From positions 1 to 64,000 of the forward strand of contig PDHQ01000192.1 of assembly GCA_003339415.1 (NCBI GenBank): DNA of 64,000 bases, given 5' to 3'. The position numbers and the translations under genes were made by a program. The DNA is from Ophiocordyceps camponoti-saundersi (nom. inval.) (taxonomy: Eukaryota > Ascomycota > Sordariomycetes > Hypocreales > Ophiocordycipitaceae). Positions 37,525-51,120 of this stretch are shown here, in pieces; the first letter of the stretch is position 1, and each line of letters begins with the position of its first letter. Below the pieces are notes generated by a model. That model was not told the DNA's origin. It saw only the letters and a list, made by a program, of their open reading frames with translations, and did not search any database.

Positions 37525-38796
37525 TTCTTCGTAGATAACGACTCCCTAGCTAGGTAACGGCGGCGGCGCGATAGCGTTAAGGTTATCGGTTTAGTAGTAG
37601 CGGTAATAAGTATAGCGGCGGCGGTAATAGCGGCGTTACGCTTTAAAATAGTAACCCTTTCCTTTAATATTAAAATATTAGCTAACCCCCCGGAGCCCGA
37701 AAGCTTACGGGGGGGGTAACGTTAAAGATAGCGTTAATATACTCCCTAGCTAAAATAAATTAGCTTTCCGCGTTCTATATAGTAAGATTAGGGATATAAA
37801 CTATACGATAAAAGGAGTACCGCTATATATAAGCTTAAGCTTAGCTAATATTATTAAGGCCTAAGCTATTATAATCGCCGCTTAAAGCGCTTTATCGGCC
37901 TTTATTATTATTAGCGGATCCTTAATATTAGTAGTAATATACTACGCTATATAAGCTAAAACTAGGAGCTAAGGGGCTAGCGTATAAGTCCGGTATAAAA
38001 GTATATATTTTATATAAAATATACGGGGTTTTTACTTCCCCGTACGCCTTAGCGTTACGGCTTAGTTATAATACTCGTATCCTTACTCGATATAGTAAAG
38101 ATATAGATACTCTCGAAAAGCCCTCTTATTATTATTATTATCTTCCTTATCCTTATTTTCGTTATTATTTTTATTATCGACGGGGCTAATAGCGGGGGCG
38201 GGAGGAGGAGAAGGAGAGGAAGCGGAAGCGGGGGCGGCGACGGCTACGGCGGCGAGGATAGGAGTCTTAGCCCGGGACGTCTTCTTCCGTAAGATAAGCT
38301 ATAGAAAATATAATATTAGTAAAAAGCTATTAGTTTAGCTAGATAAAGATTTACTATAATAGGAGGAGGAGATAGGGAAAGCCGATAAGGGGCCTAAGGC
38401 TAAGAGCTTCTTTATATAGTAACTTAAGAAAAATATTATAAATAACGCGTCCCTTATAATAGATAAATCGCCCTCCTAAATATAGGATTAATAAATCCTA
38501 TATAGTAAGCTATAAAATATATTAAGGGAGAGACTTACTTTAGGAGGAGAAGGAGGAATAGTAGAAGAAAAAAAAGAGGCTGCTATAAGAGGCTAATATC
38601 CTTAAATAAACTATTCTACGAAAGTCGGAAAATTTTCCTTATATTCGAGGCCTTTATTATCGCTAGCGATATCGTCTTTATTAACTTCTTTATTAATTTT
38701 TTCGTTACCGTTATCGCCCTTATTATTCTCGTTATCTTTATTAGCGATAGCGGTAGCGGTAAAGTCGGCGGCGGCGCTAGCGGCGGCGGCGATATC
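37525..38796. other. Extra coding-like tract between gypsy integrase and 3' LTR
   Basis: About 1.27 kb, richer in GC than its surroundings, that gypsy elements do not need. The minus strand has one frame of about 420 codons with relatively few stops, all TAA/TAG, including acidic (DNKNNNENKDKE) and Pro/Ala-rich (SPSPPPAPAISP) parts. The plus strand has an overlapping open frame with Leu/Ser-rich hydrophobic segments and a charged stretch (KAKSFFIQQLKKNIINN). I cannot decide which strand was coding. No family recognised. Confidence 0.5.
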
Positions 38797-38903
38797 TTAA
38801 AGATAACTATTATACTTACTAGGCTAAGATATCCCTATTAGTAGGAAAAACGTTAGTATAATTAAACTCGTAAAACGGGCAGCGGATTTCCTTACTAATA
38901 ACG

Positions 38904-39023
<120 letters not shown>

Positions 39024-39179
39024 GGGCTATAAAAGGAAGAAAGGAAGGAATAAAAGGTTTAACGAGCAGGCGCTATAAAAGCTATAGAAAAGTAGGGCAG
39101 GCTAGCGGAAAATCTTTTGCCCGACCTTACCGATACTATATAACGGATCCCGCACTTACGGGAGAGGGAAGGGACCTTA

Positions 39180-39479
39180 TATTAAGGTCTAGCCCTTATA
39201 TTATATTCGGGTTATAAACTTAAATATTAGACTTATAGATTAGCCTTACGATTAAACGATAAGGCTACCGCTATCTAGCTTAGAGGCTTATAGCGGAAGG
39301 ATTAAATAGAACGGAACGGGAAGAATAGTTAAACGGGAAGGCAAATAGGCTTTAAAAGAAAGAGCGGTATATATAGCTATTTAGCACGCTAGAGTGCGGC
39401 TTCCTTAGAAGCTCTCTATACGTGATTATTATTATATATAGCCTAGCAAATAAGCACCCCTTTAACTAGTCCCTTAACA
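39180..39479 (+). repeat. Gypsy 3' LTR (300 bp)
   Basis: Same length as the 5' LTR; preceded by the polypurine tract and ending in an unmutated CA (CCCTTAACA). Followed by the TATTA duplication and the resumed Copia2 sequence. Confidence 0.93.
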
Positions 39480-39484
39480 TATTA

Positions 39485-41611
39485 TATATAAATTCCTTCG
39501 CGTTATCTATAAAGACTTGCTTTATTTTAATATTATTATTATTACTTTTAACCCTTATTTTATAATTAATAAATTCTTATAAAGTATTATATTTTATTTT
39601 TTCAAGTGCTATATCTAAGAATCTAGTATAAGATTCTAAAAACGTAATAAAATACGTATATTTATTATAAGTAGGAATTTTAATAGAACCTTAGATATTT
39701 ATACTTATTTTTTCTAAGTATATATACTATATAGTGGAAGCTTTCTTATTAATCTTATTAGTTAATTTAGCTTATATATACTCTTTATATTATTTTACTT
39801 ATTTAATACTATTATAATTAAATTTAATAGTATTATCTTTACTTTTTAAAAATCTAATTAGAATTCTATAATTAATATGCCCTAGTCTTTTATACTATAA
39901 AAATAAATCTATTTCTTTACTAGTATTTAATATATATTCTTTATTATTTATATTCCTCTTAAGCTTATTATACTTATACTTAGTAATTAAGTAAGGTAAA
40001 TAATAAAGATTATTAAATCTATAGCTTTTAGCTATCTCTTTATTATTTATAAATAATTATACTATTTCTATATAAATTAAAGCACTTATTTTATTAAAGT
40101 AAGATTATAATAATATATTAATACCTAATTTAGGTATATAAAATATATTACTTAATTTATAATATTATTTATTATTTTTAAACTAGAAAATAACGTCTCT
40201 AGCTCCCTTTATTACTATAGTATTTACTTTTCCCTATTATACCTTTATACTAATAAGCTTATAGTTAATTAATAATTCCTTATTAAATACTATATATTTT
40301 ATTATACTTATATCGTAAAGGAAATACGTTATATTTTTATTATTACTATAGGTATTAGAGGTAGAAAAAATAGAATTTTATATCTTTCGCAATCTATTAC
40401 TACTAATATTTAAATCTATAGATCTTATAATATTATTATTAGTTATATTATTAATAGAAGGAAGAAAGGTATTATTTACCTATATAGGGATATCGATAAA
40501 TTCGACTTCTTCGTTAGATATAGATTATTCCCTTTATTCTTTTTTAACTTCTTCTTTTTCTTCTTCGATCTTTTCTTTATCTAAATTTAATTTAGTTATT
40601 CGATTATTTTTCGTAAGAAGGACTATTTTCTTAGTTATTTTTCGAGCCGGTTTATAATAAGGATTTTTTATTTTCTTTAGAATAGGACTAATAGGGGAAT
40701 TTATAATAGCTATAATTTTTTCCTTTATTTTCCTCTCTTTCCGGGCTTTTAATAAAGCCTTTATTTATTATATTTTTCTCTTTTCTTCCGAAAAGGTATC
40801 CTTTCGTTCCTACTAATTAGGTACTTTATAAGGGTATAAATACTAGTATAAATTTACTTTATGCCTTTTATTTTTATAATTTAGGTAAAAAATAATTTCT
40901 TTCTTTTACTTATAAGGCTTCTTACTTTTATAAGAGGTATATAAAACCTTCTTAGAAGTAGCCGAAGCCGAAGAAGTATTTCTTTTCTCTTTATTTATAA
41001 GGGAAAAGAAAAGGGTCTTAAAAGTATACGCTTTTTCGTTATTTCGTAAAGCTTATATAATATTTATTATAAAGCCTCGATATTAGTTTTATAAACTTAT
41101 AAGCGTTAAGCTTATTATAATAATCTCGGGTATCTCGATATTCTTAGAAAAAAGCTCTTCGTAGCTTAATTTTATCTTATTAAAATAAACTTTTATATTA
41201 CTTTCCGTATAATATATATTAAATAAATTACCTATAAGAAGGAAATTTAATATAAAGGAAGAGGGATTATAAAAGTCTTTTAACCTATCTTAGGTAATTT
41301 TAATATCTTTAATATACTTTATTTACGTTAAGGGACTATTATCGATAAATAGCCTTATAAGGGCTAAGGCGTTTTCGGTTTTAACGTTACCTTTTTACTA
41401 TATAGTAAGTTAAAGTTTCTTATAAATAAGGGTATTTTCTATACGTAAAGCTTACGTAAGATAATTCTTTAAGCTTTAAAGCTTTAAAAAATCGTACTAA
41501 ACCTTAGAAGATATATTTCTTAGCTAAGGTATAGCTTATCTATCCGTAGGTATTTTTATTATTTTTTCTAAATTTTTTATAGCTTTTTTAAAGTAAGAGG
41601 AATTATTACTA
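39485..41611 (-). pseudogene. Copia2 internal sequence right of the gypsy insertion
   Basis: Collinear with Copia1 23,250-24,532 and, after the C insertion site, 26,403-27,263. The segment around 40,755 (CTTTTAATAAAGCCTTTATT) is the empty site that proves the C insertion in Copia1. Differences from Copia1 are transitions. Confidence 0.85.
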
Positions 41612-42284
41612 TATAAGTGCTAGATAGAAATCGGATAGTATTTTTAATCGGTTTAAAGTTAGGAAGATAATTAATTATCTAGTAATAAAGATTTAAATAA
41701 TAGGATTATTAGATATAAAAGCGCGTTTAAATCGGATTAGAATAGTAATAGTTTTATAATAATAAGTTAATAATAGAATTATTTAGAAAATAGGGAAGAG
41801 AGTAAGTAATTAAATTACTATCTACTAAGTAATAGGAAAACCCCTTCTCTAAATATTTAATTTCTTATAAATATAGTAACCTTTCCTGTTAAGGAGAGGG
41901 TTATTTTATATACTAGAATATAACGTATTTAGGAGTGTTTTCGGAAGTCCGGAAAGTATTATAGTTAGTTTAATATTCGGCTTTCCGTGTTACCTATTTC
42001 CGTAGAGTCTAGAAACGCCGACCGTAACGGATCCGTATAAGGTCTTAAAGGTCTATATTATTCTTAGCCTTAGAGGGCCGGAGCTTTATATACGAAGGTA
42101 ATAATATATTATATTAATATTTTAAGGTATAAAATAATAACCTTAGTTATTTATTTATATAATAAATATAATAAAATACTAGATTTTCTATATTATATTA
42201 TAAAGTAGTTATTATATTTTTATATTAGTTATTTATACTTTTATTATTTATTATAAAGAATAAAAATTATTATAAGCACTTATA
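41612..42284 (-). repeat. Copia2 right (5') LTR
   Basis: 673 bp, starts TATAAGTGCTAGATAG and ends AGCACTTATA. It directly abuts the middle of a family C element, not the F element seen on the other side of Copia2. Confidence 0.9.
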
Positions 42285-43065
42285 ATTACTTTATATATAA
42301 AAAGTAAGTTTACTTACCTTATAGCTTATAAGAAAAAATTATATTATTACTTTTTTTATTAAAGGTTTTATTTTAAATAAAGTTAACTTTACTTTAAAAT
42401 AAGAGTAATATAAGATCGGGTAAAGGATATATATATTACTTAACTTTAGAAGTTTATAAACTAGAACTCTATATATATTACCTCTCCTCCTCTTTTAGCG
42501 CTAACTAAAAACTAATAATAGCTAAGGCGGAAACGCTAAAAAGTAAATATAATAATACCCCCTCCTCTAACTCCGACTTTATACTTATTTATAACTTTAT
42601 TATTATAATCTAGCTATTTTTTAAAATTAGCTATTATAAGGTTTATTATAAGATAATAAAACTTTTATATATACTTAAGCTATATTAATAAGGCCTTAAT
42701 TAATTAAATTATTAAAGCTATTTTAATTAAATATAAGGATTTAATTTATAGTAATAATAATAGCTAAGAGAATAAGTAAGTTATATAAACTTTATACTAA
42801 ACTTAGTTTATATATATTTTTATTACTATAAAGTCCGCTTTAAAGGAAATATTAGCTTTTAAATTACTAATTAATACCTAACTTATTAAATATATAAAGT
42901 ACTAAGTACGGGCGGGGTCTAACCTAAAAATAAGGTAACGCTTAAAGAGAGGGTTTTATTATAAGTTTTCTAGTTTTTCCCCCTTTTAAAGTATATATAG
43001 AATAGTTCTAAGCTATATAAAGTATATTAGCGTATAAATATTATAATTATTATTATTATTATAAT
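42285..43065 (+). mobile_element. Family C, 3' fragment (C3)
   Basis: Begins in the middle of the C consensus (TATATAAAAAGTAAGTTTACTT) at the Copia2 LTR edge and runs to the C 3' end and tail (GTATATTAGCGTATAAATA then ATT repeats). Confidence 0.75.
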
Positions 43066-43935
43066 ATATAAATATTAAAAGTTTAATTTAAATAATATTT
43101 TAAATATTTTTAATTTAAATATATTTTTAAATATTATATAGTAAAGCTATAATATAAAAAAATACTTTATTATTTTATATATAAAAAGCGAGTTTATTTA
43201 TTTTATATCTTATAGGAAAAAACTATATTATTATTTTCTTTATTAAAAGTCTTACCTTAAGTAAAGTTAACTTTATTTTAAGATAAGAGTAATATAAGAT
43301 TAAGTAAAAGATATATATATTTCCTAACCTTAGAGGTTTATAGATTAGAATTTTATATATATTACTTTTTTTTACTTTTTAATAATAATTAAAGTTTAGT
43401 AATAATAAGGGCGGAAACACTAAAAAGTAAATATAATAATATCTCCTTAACTTTTTCTCCGAACTTATTTATAGCTTTATTATAATAGTTTAGCTATTTC
43501 TTAAAATTAGCTATTATAAAGTTTATTATAAAGTAATAAAACTTTTATATATTTCTTAATTATACTAATAAAGCCTTAATTAATTAAATTATTAAGGCTA
43601 TTTTAATTAATTATAAAAATTTAATTTATAATAATAATAATAGCTAAGAGGATAAGTAAGCTATATAGATTTTATATTAAACTTAGTTTATATATACCCT
43701 TATTACTTTAAAGTCCGCTATAGGGGAAATATTAACTTTTTAATTACTAATTATTACTTAACTTATTAAATATATTAAGTATTAAGTATAAATAAGGTTT
43801 AACTTAAAGCTAAACTAATATTTAAGGGGAGGGTTTTATTTTAAATCTTTTAGTTTTTCCCCCTTTTAGAATATATATAAGATAATTCTAAGCTATATAA
43901 GGTATATTAATATATTATTATTATTATTATTATTA
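43066..43935 (+). mobile_element. Family C, 3' fragment (C4)
   Basis: A second 3' half in direct tandem with C3, starting at TATTAAAAGTTTAATTT and ending GGTATATTAATATATTATT with a TTA tail. More heavily mutated than C3. Confidence 0.75.
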
Positions 43936-44835
43936 GGGCGCTTTACTAAGTTTTTAAATAATATCTTTTTATATATAATTATATTATTAAAACTTTATTT
44001 AAAAACTTAATTTTTTTTTAAAAAAGCTTTTTTACTACCTTATTATAAGGCTTATACTAATACTTTTTTTATAATAAAAATATAACTTTTATTAATTAAG
44101 TATATATTTTCTTTAAAAATAATATAAAGCTATTTTAAATTAGATTAAAGCTTATAAATAATATCTTAGAATATTTTTATAATATCGCTATTAAGTAATT
44201 TCCTTATTATAAAAGCTTAGCTTTACTTATAAAATCTATAATTAATATTTATTATAATTACTTTAAAGCCTTAAACTTAAAGTAAAGTAATAATAAAGTT
44301 AAAATAAATTATAAGCTATTATTTATATTACTTAAAAACTTATTTTTTAATAATTTTCTTTAATATTTTAGTTATAATTATAGCTTATATTAAAAGAGTT
44401 CCGCTTTACTTAAAGCTATAGAAAAAAGAGGAAACTATAGCTATAATAGCTAAGGGGATATTATTAACTAATAAAATTAAAATTAAAAAGGTGCTTTCTT
44501 AGACCTTTTTAAATTTTACTATTTATTTAATAATTATTTATATAAAGATAAAAGTATCTTTTAAAATAATCTTATTAATATCTACCTTAGCTTTTAATAA
44601 GGTGATAAATATAGTAAACTCTTAGGTTTAAAATTATTATAATTTAGAGTAAAGCTATATTCTAAGTAAAAACTTTTCGCGGTTATAATTAACTTATATA
44701 ATATTACCCTCCCTTTTAGAGTTATTTTAAGTATAGCTTATAATTATTATAAGGTAATAGAGGGAGCGGAGTTTACTTATAATATAAAAATAAAAAGTTT
44801 ATATTTATATTATTATAAGTAAAGAATTTAAAAAA
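43936..44835 (-). mobile_element. Family C, 5' fragment in reverse orientation (C5)
   Basis: The reverse complement matches the 5' part of C: its right end reads GGTAATAGAGGGAGCGGAGT then ATTATTATAAGTAAAG, the inverse of the C 5' end. It stands tail-to-tail with C4, giving a C4/C5 fold-back arrangement. Confidence 0.7.
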
Positions 44836-44849
44836 TATATATATTAAAG

Positions 44850-47515
44850 CGATATATAAAGATATATATAAGCTTTAATATAGCTTAGCTTTATAGCTAA
44901 GCTTAATATTTTATAATTCAAAAAGTTAATAAGTTTATAAAAATATTATTAAGGAAATTATATTAATTATTAATTTCTATACCTTTATTACTATTTAATA
45001 ATTTTACTAATTAAAGTTAGTAAAACTAATATATTAATAATATTAAGCTTTTTTATAATTATTATAATAGCCGCTATTACTTAGTTTTATTACTTTTATA
45101 TTATAAAATAAGTTTAAATATATAATAATATTATTATCTTTATTATTATTTTTAGTTAGTTATAAAATAAAGTAATTATATTTTTAAGCTTTTTAAGTAT
45201 TATAATAAAATAAAGGTTTAATTTAAATTAATTTTATACCTTAGCTATAAAAATATTTAAGTAAAAAGAGTATTATATTTTAATAAGAGTTATATTAAGG
45301 TAAAAGTTAATATTAATAAAAATAATTTATAGAATATAATTAAAGCTAATAAGAATATAATAATTCTCTTAATATACCGCTTAATAATTAAGCGTAGCTT
45401 AAGCTAAGTTAATAATTTTAATTTACTTATTATATATTTCCTAAGTAACTTTACTTAGGGGCGTAAAGAGTCTAAGTTAAACGCTAATCGCTAGCTTAAG
45501 AAAGTTAAATACTTTAAGGGAGGACTATTTATAATAATTCTAAAAGGGGTAATAAAGGTTAAAATTATTATATAAAAAGTTAGCTATTAAGCTAAAGTTA
45601 GGGTAAATAATATCCTTTTAAGAAAAGGGACTTAATTTAATTACTAATAAGGGTAAGTAAATAAATATAATTTATAATAAGGGTAAGGTATAGAAAAGAA
45701 TTAATATTATATTAGGGGCAGTAAGGGGGGTTTAAAAGAGAAAGTTTAAATATTTATAAATATAAAATATTTTCTAGCTATTAGAATTTATAAGTTTATA
45801 TAATAAAATACTTAAAAATAGTAAGCGATTAAATTAATTATATTACGATTTTTATATATAAATAAAATTATAGCTAATTAAGCTATAAAGCGCTATATAT
45901 ATAAGATAGTTATATTTTTATATATTTTAAAAAAGGATTTTAATCTTTATTAAAAGTAAATAAAGTAAGAGTTTATAATTATATAAAAGTAAATAAATAA
46001 GCCTCTTATCCTTTATTAGCTTCTTATCCTCCTTAAGTATAAGGAGTAATATTACTTTTACCGCGGCCTTTTTTTAATACTAGGCTAGGGTTTTTATTTA
46101 TATTAAATTAAATTATACCTTATAATTATAATAAAAGTATAAGAGATTACTTTTAAAATTAAACTTTTATAAAGCTATTATTAAGTTAGGACTAAGTTAG
46201 CTATAAATAATTTTAAAACTTATAATTAATAAGTATAGTTATTATATACTTCGTCTTAATATATTTTTCAAGTAAGATAGTCTTAGAACTATAAAGCGTA
46301 GTATCTTTTATAAAAAATATAGCTTTTAGTTTTATTTTTAGCTAAAGCTTAGTATATAACCTCCCCTTTTAAGTTTTAAGTATGTTATAGCTATATAAAA
46401 GCTATAACGTAATTACTTTTAGTAATATTTCACTATATATCTATATTAATAATATTAATAATATTATTAAAGCTATATTATATTATTATAAACCTTAATA
46501 TAAAAGATTTTTATATTTATTATAAGTTTATTTTATTTAAGTTTATTAATATTTATTATATTAATAACTCTTAGTATAATATATATATATATATATATAG
46601 CTCCCTTATTATAAGGCTAGAGAGCTTAAACTTAGGTAATTTTAACTTTATTAACTTTTTTAATTTATTATATAAGTATATCTTAGTTATTATAAGTAGC
46701 TTTTATATATACTCCTTTTACTATAATAAAGTAAGTCTTTTAATTATAAACTGCTCCCTTTTTAAAAATAATAAAGATTTACTTAACTAAAGCTATTTAC
46801 TTTTTATACTTTAAGTAAAATATAATTATAATATCTTTACTAAGAAGCTATTATATTATTAATATAGCTTATATAATATTTTATAAAATTAGTTATAAAG
46901 TACTTATATTAATTATAATATTTCTTATAAATATAATAATTTCTTTATTAAAATAGCTAAAAGTAAGTTTAATTATTATATATATATTAATAGCTATAAA
47001 AGCTTATATAAAGTAAGCTTAATTAGTATTAAAGCTAATAATCTATAAAAAGGCTATTTATATAGCTTTCATAATTTTTTTCTTAATTAATCTAATAATC
47101 TTAAGTAAAAGTTAGGTTTTAGTTTAATTTAAAGTAATTATATATTTTTTATAAAATTTAGCCTTAAAAGCTATTATAATATTTTATATTTCGGAAAACG
47201 CTATAGCTAATATTATTATAATAAGCTTACTATATATATCCTTTATATTATTATTATTAAGGCTTTATACTTATTCTATCTTCTTATTTTTAATATTATT
47301 ATTATACTATTCTTAGCTAGACTAAGGGTGCTATAAGGAATAACTTAGTCCTCGGGCCCCCTTATTTATAACTATAAAAGCGTTACCTGCCCCTTAGGCC
47401 CTAGCTTTAGCTGCCGCGGGTATTATTATTATTTTTCTTTATAAGGAGCATATTATAAAAAGCGAAACGTGAAGTAATAGGTCTTATCTTATTTTTATAA
47501 AAGGTTAGTTATAGT
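44850..47515. mobile_element. Family E repeat, copy 1 (about 2.7 kb)
   Basis: Direct repeat of 59,945-62,642 over its whole length, with landmarks TATAGCTAAGCTTAATATTT near 44,890, CTAAGTAACTTTACTTAGGGGC near 45,430 and CTAGACTAAGGG near 47,320. Differences are almost all transitions. A minus-strand reading with only TAA/TAG breaks is visible near the right end, but I do not recognise the protein. Element class unknown. Confidence 0.65.
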
Positions 47516-47666
47516 TTTATTAATTATAAATTTAATATATATAATAGCTAGCTAAAAATAAAGCTATATTAAGCTATAAATAGCTTTAATATAAGTAGAA
47601 TTTAATAATATTTTATATTAAGACTTTTTTTATTTAGTTAATAATAAAAAAGCTTTAATTAATATA

Positions 47667-47967
47667 AAGGTTTTATTATAAGTATAATATTAAGATAAGC
47701 TAGAGTAAAGTTATAATTAAAGCTATTAAAAAGAAAAAGGAAAAGGGAGAGAAGCCTCCCTCTTAAGCTAACTATATACCTCGCGTAATAACTAAGTGCT
47801 ATTAGGAAGACTTGAATATAGTCGCTATAATCCCTCTGATCTAGCTATAATTAGTTATAAACTAATTTTTTATAAAAGGCTTCTCTCCCTTTTCCTTCCT
47901 CTTTTTAATAGCTTTAATTATAACTTTACTATAGCTTATACTAGTATTATACTTATAATAAAACCTT
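47667..47967. mobile_element. MITE family G, copy 1 (301 bp)
   Basis: Left arm 47,667-47,757 and right arm 47,877-47,967 are inverted repeats of about 90 bp. Ends are AAGGTTTTATTATAAGTAT / ATACTTATAATAAAACCTT, and the inner arm edges are GGGAGAGAAGCC / GGCTTCTCTCCC. The core is about 120 bp. No clear target duplication and no coding capacity. Confidence 0.75.
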
Positions 47968-47984
47968 AATAGTTATAATATAAT

Positions 47985-48240
47985 ATATTAAACTTATTAC
48001 TTAAGGGTAATTTTAGATAATATAAAAAAAGAGGGGGTAAGGAGGGGGCAGAGAAAGGAATATTTATAAGCCGCGTTATAGGGAGAGTATAGGGTAAGGG
48101 AATAAAAGTTTAAAAAGTGTAGAGCGGAGGAGTAAGGTAAGGTAAGGCGGTTACTTTATTAAGCGTTAGTTAGTAAGGAAGGGGGGGCTATATTCTAGTA
48201 TTTTCCTTTATTATACCTACTATTACTATTATTAAAGGGC
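47985..48240 (-). mobile_element. Family D 3' fragment, reversed
   Basis: Reverse complement of the D 3' GC-rich segment: AAGGAGGGGGCAGAGAAAGG, GTAGAGCGGAGGAGTAAGG and GTAAGGCGGTTACTTTATTA mirror the D block around 1,050-1,260. Both ends are lost. Confidence 0.55.
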
Positions 48241-48530
48241 GGGAGCATTATAGCTTTTAACTAGATTTTAATATTAATTATAAATTTATAAATTTATAAA
48301 TAACCTACTTTTATATAAAATATTATATTAATTTTAATTATATATATTAATAAATAATATTACTAATAGCTATAATACTTATAAGTAGCTAAATTATAAT
48401 TATTTTTAAATTAAAAATAGCTTATATTATATAATAAATACTTTATTATAACTTTATTAAAATATAAAACTTATTTTTTTAAATATAAAATTTTAATATT
48501 TTAAGTTATATTTTTTAATATATAATAAGT

Positions 48531-51105
48531 TAAGCTTAGTATATATTTTAGAGATTCCGCGCTTATAATAATATAAATATAAACTTTTTATTTTTATATT
48601 ATAAGTAAACTCCGCTCCCTTTATTACCTTATAATAATAGTAAGCTATACTTAAAGTAACTTTAAGGAGGAGGGTAACGCTATATAAGTTAATTATAACT
48701 ACGAAAATTTTTTACTTAGAATATAACTTTATTTTAAATTATAATAATATTAAACTTAAAAATTTATTATACTTATTACCTTATTAAAAGCTAAGGTAAA
48801 TATTAATAAGATTATTTTAAAAGATATTTTTATTTTTATATAAATAATTATTAAATAAATAGCGAAGTTTAAAAAGGGTTAGGAAAGCGTTCTTTTTACT
48901 TTAATTTTATTAGTTAATAATATCTCCTTAGCTATTATAGCTATAGTTTTCTTTTTTTATAAATTTAAAGGGAGCGGAATATTTTTAATATAAGCTATAA
49001 TTATAGCTAAAACGTTAAAGAAAATTATTAAAAAATAAGTTTCTAAGTAATATAAGTAATAGCTTATTATTTATTTTAACTTTATTATTACTTTATTTTA
49101 AATTTAAAATTTTAAAATAATTATAATAAGTATTAATTATAAATTTTATAAGTAAAGCTATAATAAGTAACTTTTTTATAACTTTAGATAATCGGGGTCC
49201 CTATTTATACTTAACGCTATAATATTATAAGAATTTAGTACTTTCTGCCTCTTAGAGTCTAACTCCGCTAAAAAAATAGCCTTAAATATAAGGTTATAAG
49301 GCGGTCCGCCTCTTAGTCCGCTATTAGTGCTAATAGTGCTTAATAGCGGGACCCGGAGGCTTAACTAATCTTAATAATATCCGCGTATAGGTAAAGGTTA
49401 ATATAACGCCGCTACTAACTCCGATAACCCGTTTATCGATACTTTTTAGACCCTAATAAATCTTATCCTAAAGTCTATATAAGAAAAACTTACCGGGGTG
49501 GTCTCCGCGTAAGATTTTCGCCCTATATGGGGCATCCTTAATATAGCGTTTACTAGCCCCGCACCGCCCCGCACCGCCCCGCACCGCCCCGCGCTACGCT
49601 ATACCGCCCCGCTCCTTCCGCCCTATGCCTTATAAACTTTCCTTTCTCTATACTCCCCTCCTTACTTTATTTTCTTATATTATTTAAGACTACCCCTAGG
49701 CAGTAAGCTTATTATATTATACCGCCGCTAGCTACTATTATACTTTTATATAAGCGTATAATAAGCCTTTCTTTTATAGTGAGGGGGTTTTACCTTACTT
49801 TAAGGGATTTTTCTTACTTAATATATTATAAAAGCTTTAGATATTATAAAGGCTCTTAGTATATAAATAAATAAATAAATATAAGTAAAGCTAAACTTTT
49901 ATAATAAAGAAATTATTTAATAGCGATATTATAATAATATTTTAAGATATTATTTATAAGCTTTAGTTTAATTTAAAATAGCTTTATATTATTTTAAAAA
50001 AAAGTATATTTAATTAATAAAAGTTATATTTTTATTATAAAAAAATATTAATATAAGCTTTATAATAAAATAATAAAAAAACTTTTTAAGAAAAGATTAA
50101 GTTTTTAAAGAAAGTTTTAATAATATAATTATATATAAAAAAAATTATTAAAAAACTTTATTATTATTAATAATATAATAAATATAAATTAAATTTATAA
50201 TAAAAATATAATAATATAAATAAAAATTTTAAATATTAAATTATATATATTAAAAATCTAACTTTAATAATATTTTAAATATTATTAATTTAAATATATT
50301 GCTAAATATTATATAATAAAGCTATAATATAATAAGTATTTTATTATTTTATATATAAAAAGTAAATTTAGCTATTTTATAGCTTATAGGAAAAAATTAT
50401 ATTATTATTTTTTTATTAAAAATTTTACCTTAAGTAAAATTAATTTTATTTTAAAATAAGAGTAATATAAGATTAGGCGAAAGATTTATATATTTCCTAA
50501 CTTTAAAGGTTTATAAACCGAAATTTTATTTATACCGCCCCTCCCCTTTTTCTAATATTAACCGGAGCCTAATAATAATAAGGGTAAAAACGCTTAAAAG
50601 CGAATATAATAATATTTCCCTTAACCTTTTCTTTAAATTTATCTATAGCTTTATTATAATAATTTAGCTATTTTTTAAAATTAGCTTTTATAAAGTTTAT
50701 TATAAGATAATAAAACTTTTATATATTTTTTAGCTATATTAATAAAGCTTTAATTAATTAAATTATTAAAGTTAATTTAATTAATTATAAAAATTTAATT
50801 TATAATAATAATAATAGCTAAAAAAATAATTAAGCTATATAAATTTTATATTAGATTTAATTTATATATATATTTATTATTATAAAGTTTATTTAAGAGA
50901 AATATTAGCTTCTTAATTACTAATTATTATTAAACTTATTAAATATATAGAGTACTAGGTATAAATAAGGTCTAGCTTAAAGCTAAGGTAACGCTTAAAG
51001 GGAGGGTTTTACTCTAAGTTTTTTAGTTTTTCCCCCTTTTAAAATATATATAAGATAGTTCTAAGCTATATAAGGTATATTAGTATATTAATATTATTAT
51101 TATTA
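48531..51105 (+). mobile_element. Family C element, complete copy 3, interrupted by a D insertion
   Basis: Flanked by 15-bp duplications TAATATATAATAAGT at 48,516-48,530 and 51,106-51,120. The 5' end GAGATTCCGCGCTTATAATAAT and the 3' end with TTA tail match C1 and C2. Removing the D insertion (719 bp plus 14-bp duplication) leaves about 1.84 kb, agreeing with the 1,873 and 1,870 bp of the other copies. Confidence 0.8.
49161..49879 (+). mobile_element. LINE-like insertion with family D 3' end (719 bp)
   Basis: Inserted in C copy 3 with 14-bp duplications TATAAGTAAAGCTA at 49,147-49,160 and 49,880-49,893. The last 330 bp match the D 3' end, including CCGCACCGCCCCGCACC repeats and an AAATAAATAAAT tail. 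The first 380 bp (with CGGGGTCCCTATTTATAC and GCGGGACCCGGAGGC) do not match the other D copies. It keeps unusually many CG and some CA/TG, so it is less mutated than its host. Confidence 0.75.
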
Positions 51106-51120
51106 TAATATATAATAAGT

